From JBMYZL01 sp049610385 (GTDB lineage Bacteria; Bacteroidota; Bacteroidia; Flavobacteriales_D; Sanyastnellaceae): a stretch of 34,247 nucleotides of DNA. Within the stretch, counting starts at the first letter, position 1. Each line of letters begins with the position of its first letter. Made by a program: the position numbers and the translations under genes. The stretch covers positions 1 through 34,247 of the forward strand of contig JBMYZL010000024.1 of the NCBI GenBank assembly GCA_049610385.1, read 5' to 3'. Below the pieces are notes generated by a model. It was given only the letters and a program-made list of their open reading frames with translations. It had not been told where the DNA came from and made no database searches. Positions 31,258 to 34,247 of this stretch are shown one piece after another.

Positions 31258-34247
31258 TCAATCACATTGGCGATGTGGCAACAAAACTTCCAATGTTTCC
31301 ACAGACAAACAGCCATCCGCATCTTTCATCCGGAACATGTAACGTCCTTCAACCATAGCACCCCAAACTGCCGAAGGATATGCCACCTCTTCATCCACCT
31401 CCCACAAATCCACAGTTCCTGTTCCACCAGTGAAATCTGGAACCAACATCCCATCTGCGGCACCGGCTTGGCTCGTCGCCTCTACATCAATTCCATTGAA
31501 ATACAAAAAGGTGCAACTCGCAGGATCAGGCAGCGTTGCTGAAACGTCATAATTGCAGGCCGTTTCATCCAGGCAGCCTGTTGTGGCACCTTCCGTGATA
31601 TCGCAAACACTGTTGTCATTCAAGTCCAGACAATTGCCATCGCAATCATACCCTGGGGTGCCATAATCACACGCTTCGGTCGGGTCGGCGTCAAAGTTGC
31701 AAGCGCTCGTATCCGTGCAACTATCCATGCAGTCTGACACTCCATCTCCATCATTGTCGTCATCTGCAACACCGCATCCGCAATCACCCGGATTTTGCTT
31801 GTTCACATCGCTGGGGCAATTGTCCGTTGCATTGGCAACATAACCCGAGGGCGCTTCGCAAGCGGTGCTGGAAACACTGGCATCGCCAAATCCATCTCCA
31901 TCCGCATCGGCATACCACAAGGTGGCATAGGTACACGCCTCCGTGGGGTTCGCATCGTAATTGCACGCACTTGTGTCCATGCAAATGTCATTGCAATCTG
32001 CTACACCATCCGCATCATTGTCGTCATCCGCGTTATCACATCCGCAATCACCCGGTTCTTGTTTGTTCGTGTTTGCCGGGCAATTGTCGGTTGCATTCGA
32101 TACATATCCCGCCGGCTGTGTGCAAGCTGAAGTGGTACTTGCATTGTCACCAAATCCATCTCCATCCGCATCTTCATACCAAGTCTGCGGAAGGACACAA
32201 CTGCCATCATCTTCAGTCGCCGAAACCTCATAATTGCAGGCCGATGCGTTTGTACACCCTTGAATCTCCAACTCGTCGCAAACACCGTCTTCATCGGAAT
32301 CATTGTTGCAATCCCCATCACAATTGTAAAAGGCTGCAGCAAAGGAACAGCTTCCATCATTGCTCGTGGCCGTTGCGTCAAAATTGCAAGCATTGACATT
32401 TGTACATCCTTCAATGATGCAACTGCCATCATCCTGGGTCGCTGAAGGATCATAATTGGTTGCTGCCGAAAGCGTGCATCCTTGACAAGAAACAAAATCA
32501 CATGTGTCCGAGATTGTAGCAGACGCGTCATAATCACAAGCCAATGGATTCGTGCACCCAACGCAACTTGTCCACTCGCAACTGCCATCATTGTACAATG
32601 CTGTTGAATCGTAGTTGCAAGCCGATGGCTCATCGCAACCCTGACAGCTGCCGAACTCACAGCTGCCATCGTCAGAAGTCGCTTCAAAGTCATAGTTGCA
32701 TGCATTTGAATCTGTGCAACCTGGTCCAGGAAGATAAGCCACGCCAGGCCCAGGCAATGACCCGATTGAAGGTGGGAATACGCAATAATCGCCCAAAGGA
32801 GCACCCTGAACTGTGGCGTTCACATCATAATTCAATGCACTTGGGATAATACATCCCACAATCTCCGTGAAACAACTGCCATCGTCTACCGTGGCCGCAG
32901 GGTTGAAGTTGATGGCGGCCTCTTGTGTGCAACCCGTGACTTCAATTTCATCGCAAATCCCATTTTGATCTGCATCATTCAAGCAATTGCCCGCACAATC
33001 CACCCAAGCGAATGCAGGGAAGCTGCAATCCACAGGCGAACTGATGGTCGCGGTGTCATCGAAATTGCAGGCTGTTGGGTTCATGCAGCCCGCACAACTC
33101 TCGAAATCGCACAGGTCCTCGTCAAAGCAATCACCTGACGGGTCATAATTGCACGCTCCTTGCAAACCACATGTGGTTATGGTGGGTGGACCACAAATGC
33201 CACAATCATTTAGAGTCAAACATTCGGTCGCCAAGGGTTGGTCATAGTTGCATGCGTTGATGTCCGTACAACCATCTTGATCATCGCACAACCCATCTTG
33301 ATCCAAATCGGTATCCACTTGACCGCATCCGCAAAGGCCGGGAGCAAGTTTGTTTGTGTCATCAGGGCATATGTCACCAGCATCGGACACATATCCCTCC
33401 GGTTGATCACATGCGTACACAAAATCGTATGTGGCCCCAGTTCCATCTCCATCCGAATCTGAATACCAAATCGGAGGGAAACTGCAAGGTGCATTGCCTG
33501 CATCTCCATAATTGCAAGCCGTCATGTCGATGCAATTGTCTTGGTCGTCACAAATCCCGTCGGCATCAGAATCAGTCATGCAAGATCCATTGCAAATGCC
33601 CAAGGCATCCAAATCCGAACCCGAGCAATCACAACCCGGCAAACCACCAAAGACAGCCACCTCGGCGAGGTGAATCACATTGCAAGCATATGAATTCCCT
33701 GGCTTGATGATTCGAAGTGTCGTTCCAGTGACAGTTGCTGGTAGCTCTATTTCCAAATGGTAATTCGCAAATTGTGATTCCGACAAAGCAGCAACAATGA
33801 TTTGATCATCCAGCTCTATCCTCGCCCCATTGATTCGATCCCAACAACAGTCCATACGCAAGGTCAATGCGACTTTTTCAATTTCCAACTCAACTCCAAA
33901 ATCAACCTGCCAAAATGGATTGTTCGGGGATCCACAAACAGAATGGCTGAACGTATTGGGGTCACCGTCCAAGGCCAACCACGCCGGTTGGATGTTTCCG
34001 CCCGTTCCATCCTCTTCCTGAGCAGCACCATCACTGAATTGACTCATCACAATCCAATCATGGTTATCCAAGGGAAGGCAACCACATTCGAGCGATTCGC
34101 ACGCAACATTGTTCTCGTCATTGTAGTTGCAAGCGGTTGTATCCACGCAATTATCCGATTCATCGCAGATACCATCCCCATCGGCGTCTTGAAGGGTCAC
34201 TCCACCCTCTGCATTGCAAGTTTCGCAAGGATCATCTGCATAAACGC
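31258..34247 (-). CDS. Large Cys-rich repeat surface protein, partial (N-terminus off the window)
   Basis: The last 995 residues of an exported-type protein open to the window's right edge. It is rich in Cys, Asp and Asn. Order from the edge: a calcium-type repeat (DADGDGICDESDNC), an F5/8-type-C-like domain, then alternating repeats. Sixteen units have a 'GCTxxxACNYDxxAT...DDGSC' or close pattern. Seven further stretches resemble thrombospondin type 3 (for instance DSDADGICDDQDNC). Three have 'WYxDxDGDGxGD...GYVxNATDNCP...NKxxPGDCGC' form. The end (about 85 residues) resembles a SprB-type beta repeat and stops after VETLEVLLPHRQCD. Such arrays are common in secreted proteins of marine Flavobacteriales; calcium probably stiffens them (inference). 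No type IX sorting domain is recognisable at the C-terminus. Role unknown; adhesion is a guess. Confidence 0.8.
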   Translation of the reverse strand, partial: VYADDPCETCNAEGGVTLQDADGDGICDESDNCVDTTACNYNDENNVACESLECGCLPLDNHDWIVMSQFSDGAAQEEDGTGGNIQPAWLALDGDPNTFSHSVCGSPNNPFWQVDFGVELEIEKVALTLRMDCCWDRINGARIELDDQIIVAALSESQFANYHLEIELPATVTGTTLRIIKPGNSYACNVIHLAEVAVFGGLPGCDCSGSDLDALGICNGSCMTDSDADGICDDQDNCIDMTACNYGDAGNAPCSFPPIWYSDSDGDGTGATYDFVYACDQPEGYVSDAGDICPDDTNKLAPGLCGCGQVDTDLDQDGLCDDQDGCTDINACNYDQPLATECLTLNDCGICGPPTITTCGLQGACNYDPSGDCFDEDLCDFESCAGCMNPTACNFDDTATISSPVDCSFPAFAWVDCAGNCLNDADQNGICDEIEVTGCTQEAAINFNPAATVDDGSCFTEIVGCIIPSALNYDVNATVQGAPLGDYCVFPPSIGSLPGPGVAYLPGPGCTDSNACNYDFEATSDDGSCEFGSCQGCDEPSACNYDSTALYNDGSCEWTSCVGCTNPLACDYDASATISDTCDFVSCQGCTLSAATNYDPSATQDDGSCIIEGCTNVNACNFDATATSNDGSCSFAAAFYNCDGDCNNDSDEDGVCDELEIQGCTNASACNYEVSATEDDGSCVLPQTWYEDADGDGFGDNASTTSACTQPAGYVSNATDNCPANTNKQEPGDCGCDNADDDNDADGVADCNDICMDTSACNYDANPTEACTYATLWYADADGDGFGDASVSSTACEAPSGYVANATDNCPSDVNKQNPGDCGCGVADDDNDGDGVSDCMDSCTDTSACNFDADPTEACDYGTPGYDCDGNCLDLNDNSVCDITEGATTGCLDETACNYDVSATLPDPASCTFLYFNGIDVEATSQAGAADGMLVPDFTGGTGTVDLWEVDEEVAYPSAVWGAMVEGRYMFRMKDADGCLSVETLEVLLPHRQCD
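31702..32229 (-). repeat. Two tandem 264-base (88-codon) repeats
   Basis: Shared words recur exactly 264 bases apart: tcattgtcgt at 31751 and 32015, and ccgcaatcacccgg at 31778 and 32042. Each unit encodes WY-DADGDGFGD, GYVxNATDNCP, NK-x-PGDCGC and a TSACN-D block. The copies have diverged at many third positions. A third, much more degenerate copy lies near 33250-33480. Unit borders are approximate. Confidence 0.7.
33643..34062 (-). other. F5/8 type C (discoidin-like) domain within the surface protein
   Basis: About 140 residues beginning HDWIVMSQFSDGAA and ending IHLAEVAVFGG. Pattern features are LDGDPNTFSHSVCG, PFWQVDFGVELEIEKVALTLR and TTLRIIKPGN, which follow the usual F5/8C plan of an exposed binding loop and a strand sandwich. 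Such domains bind sugars or lipids; the ligand here is unknown. Confidence 0.6.

Larger units (their letters stand above)
31515..34150 (-). repeat. Array of ACNYD/DDGSC and thrombospondin-type-3-like protein repeats
   Basis: Within the surface-protein gene I count 16 'ACNYD'-like units, for example SACNYDSTALYNDGSC and NACNFDATATSNDGSC. They are interleaved with seven D-x-D-x-D-G-type calcium-binding stretches. Some units are degenerate (AINFNPAAT, ALNYDVNAT, AATNYDPSAT have lost the first cysteine), so the array has been diversifying rather than recently copied. Confidence 0.75.

Noticed and set aside
1..34247. Search for a defence island, prophage, integrase, toxin-antitoxin pair, CRISPR or insertion sequence.
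   Set aside because: Every sizeable stretch is accounted for by recognised metabolic, envelope, regulatory or surface genes; no mobile-element genes, direct-repeat spacers or attachment-like repeats were seen.

Overview
The window looks like a core-genome stretch of a Bacteroidota bacterium, most likely a Flavobacteriales-type marine lineage. The evidence is a PorG/DUF6089 gene beside uppS, bamA and two Skp/OmpH genes ending in murI; a cysteine-rich surface protein built of 'ACNYD...DDGSC' and calcium-type 'DADGDGICD' repeats; and TAnnTTTG-like -7 boxes of the Bacteroidota sigma-A type before many genes. Base composition is moderate to fairly high in GC for that order. I cannot place the organism below order level.

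Layout. (1) 1-3087, minus: a partial rfbA (rmlA) downstream of an RND/MMPL-type exporter. (2) 3152-12991, plus: lpdA, then pabB-tilS-yhhQ joined by short overlaps, dsbD, gmhA, and comM overlapping a gamma-class carbonic anhydrase homologue. (3) 12916-20960, minus: an envelope-biogenesis run read CBS-ACT protein, nadK, porG-like, uppS, bamA, ompH, ompH, murI. Most junctions are 1-4 bp overlaps, and the 3' end of murI overlaps the carbonic anhydrase gene antisense. (4) 21000-23417, plus: pdxJ, an alpha/beta hydrolase and a tandem universal stress protein. (5) 23432-31241, minus: ldcA, kbl, an FAD oxidoreductase, a GbsR/MarR-like regulator with a lysine-rich tail, ferritin, and a yfiR-TPR-SpoIIE phosphatase module. 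(6) 31258-34247, minus: the C-terminal 995 residues of a large repeat-rich extracellular protein that continues past the window edge.

The genome is very compact. No stretch over 300 bases lacks a gene; the longest gap is 119 bases (19306-19424). I saw no tRNA or rRNA gene, insertion sequence, CRISPR array, phage gene or riboswitch. Most genes are housekeeping: central metabolism, folate, tRNA wobble modification, disulfide handling, outer-membrane assembly, peptidoglycan, NADP and PLP synthesis.

I did not find a clearly new defence or mobile system. The most unusual unit is the three-gene yfiR-TPR-HAMP/SpoIIE operon. It resembles the YfiR control of a HAMP-linked diguanylate cyclase known from Pseudomonas, but here the output is a PP2C-type phosphatase. 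Also notable are -7 boxes lying only about 4 bases before ATG (suggesting leaderless mRNAs), a lysine-rich tail on a transcription factor, and a large repeat protein without a recognisable type IX sorting domain.
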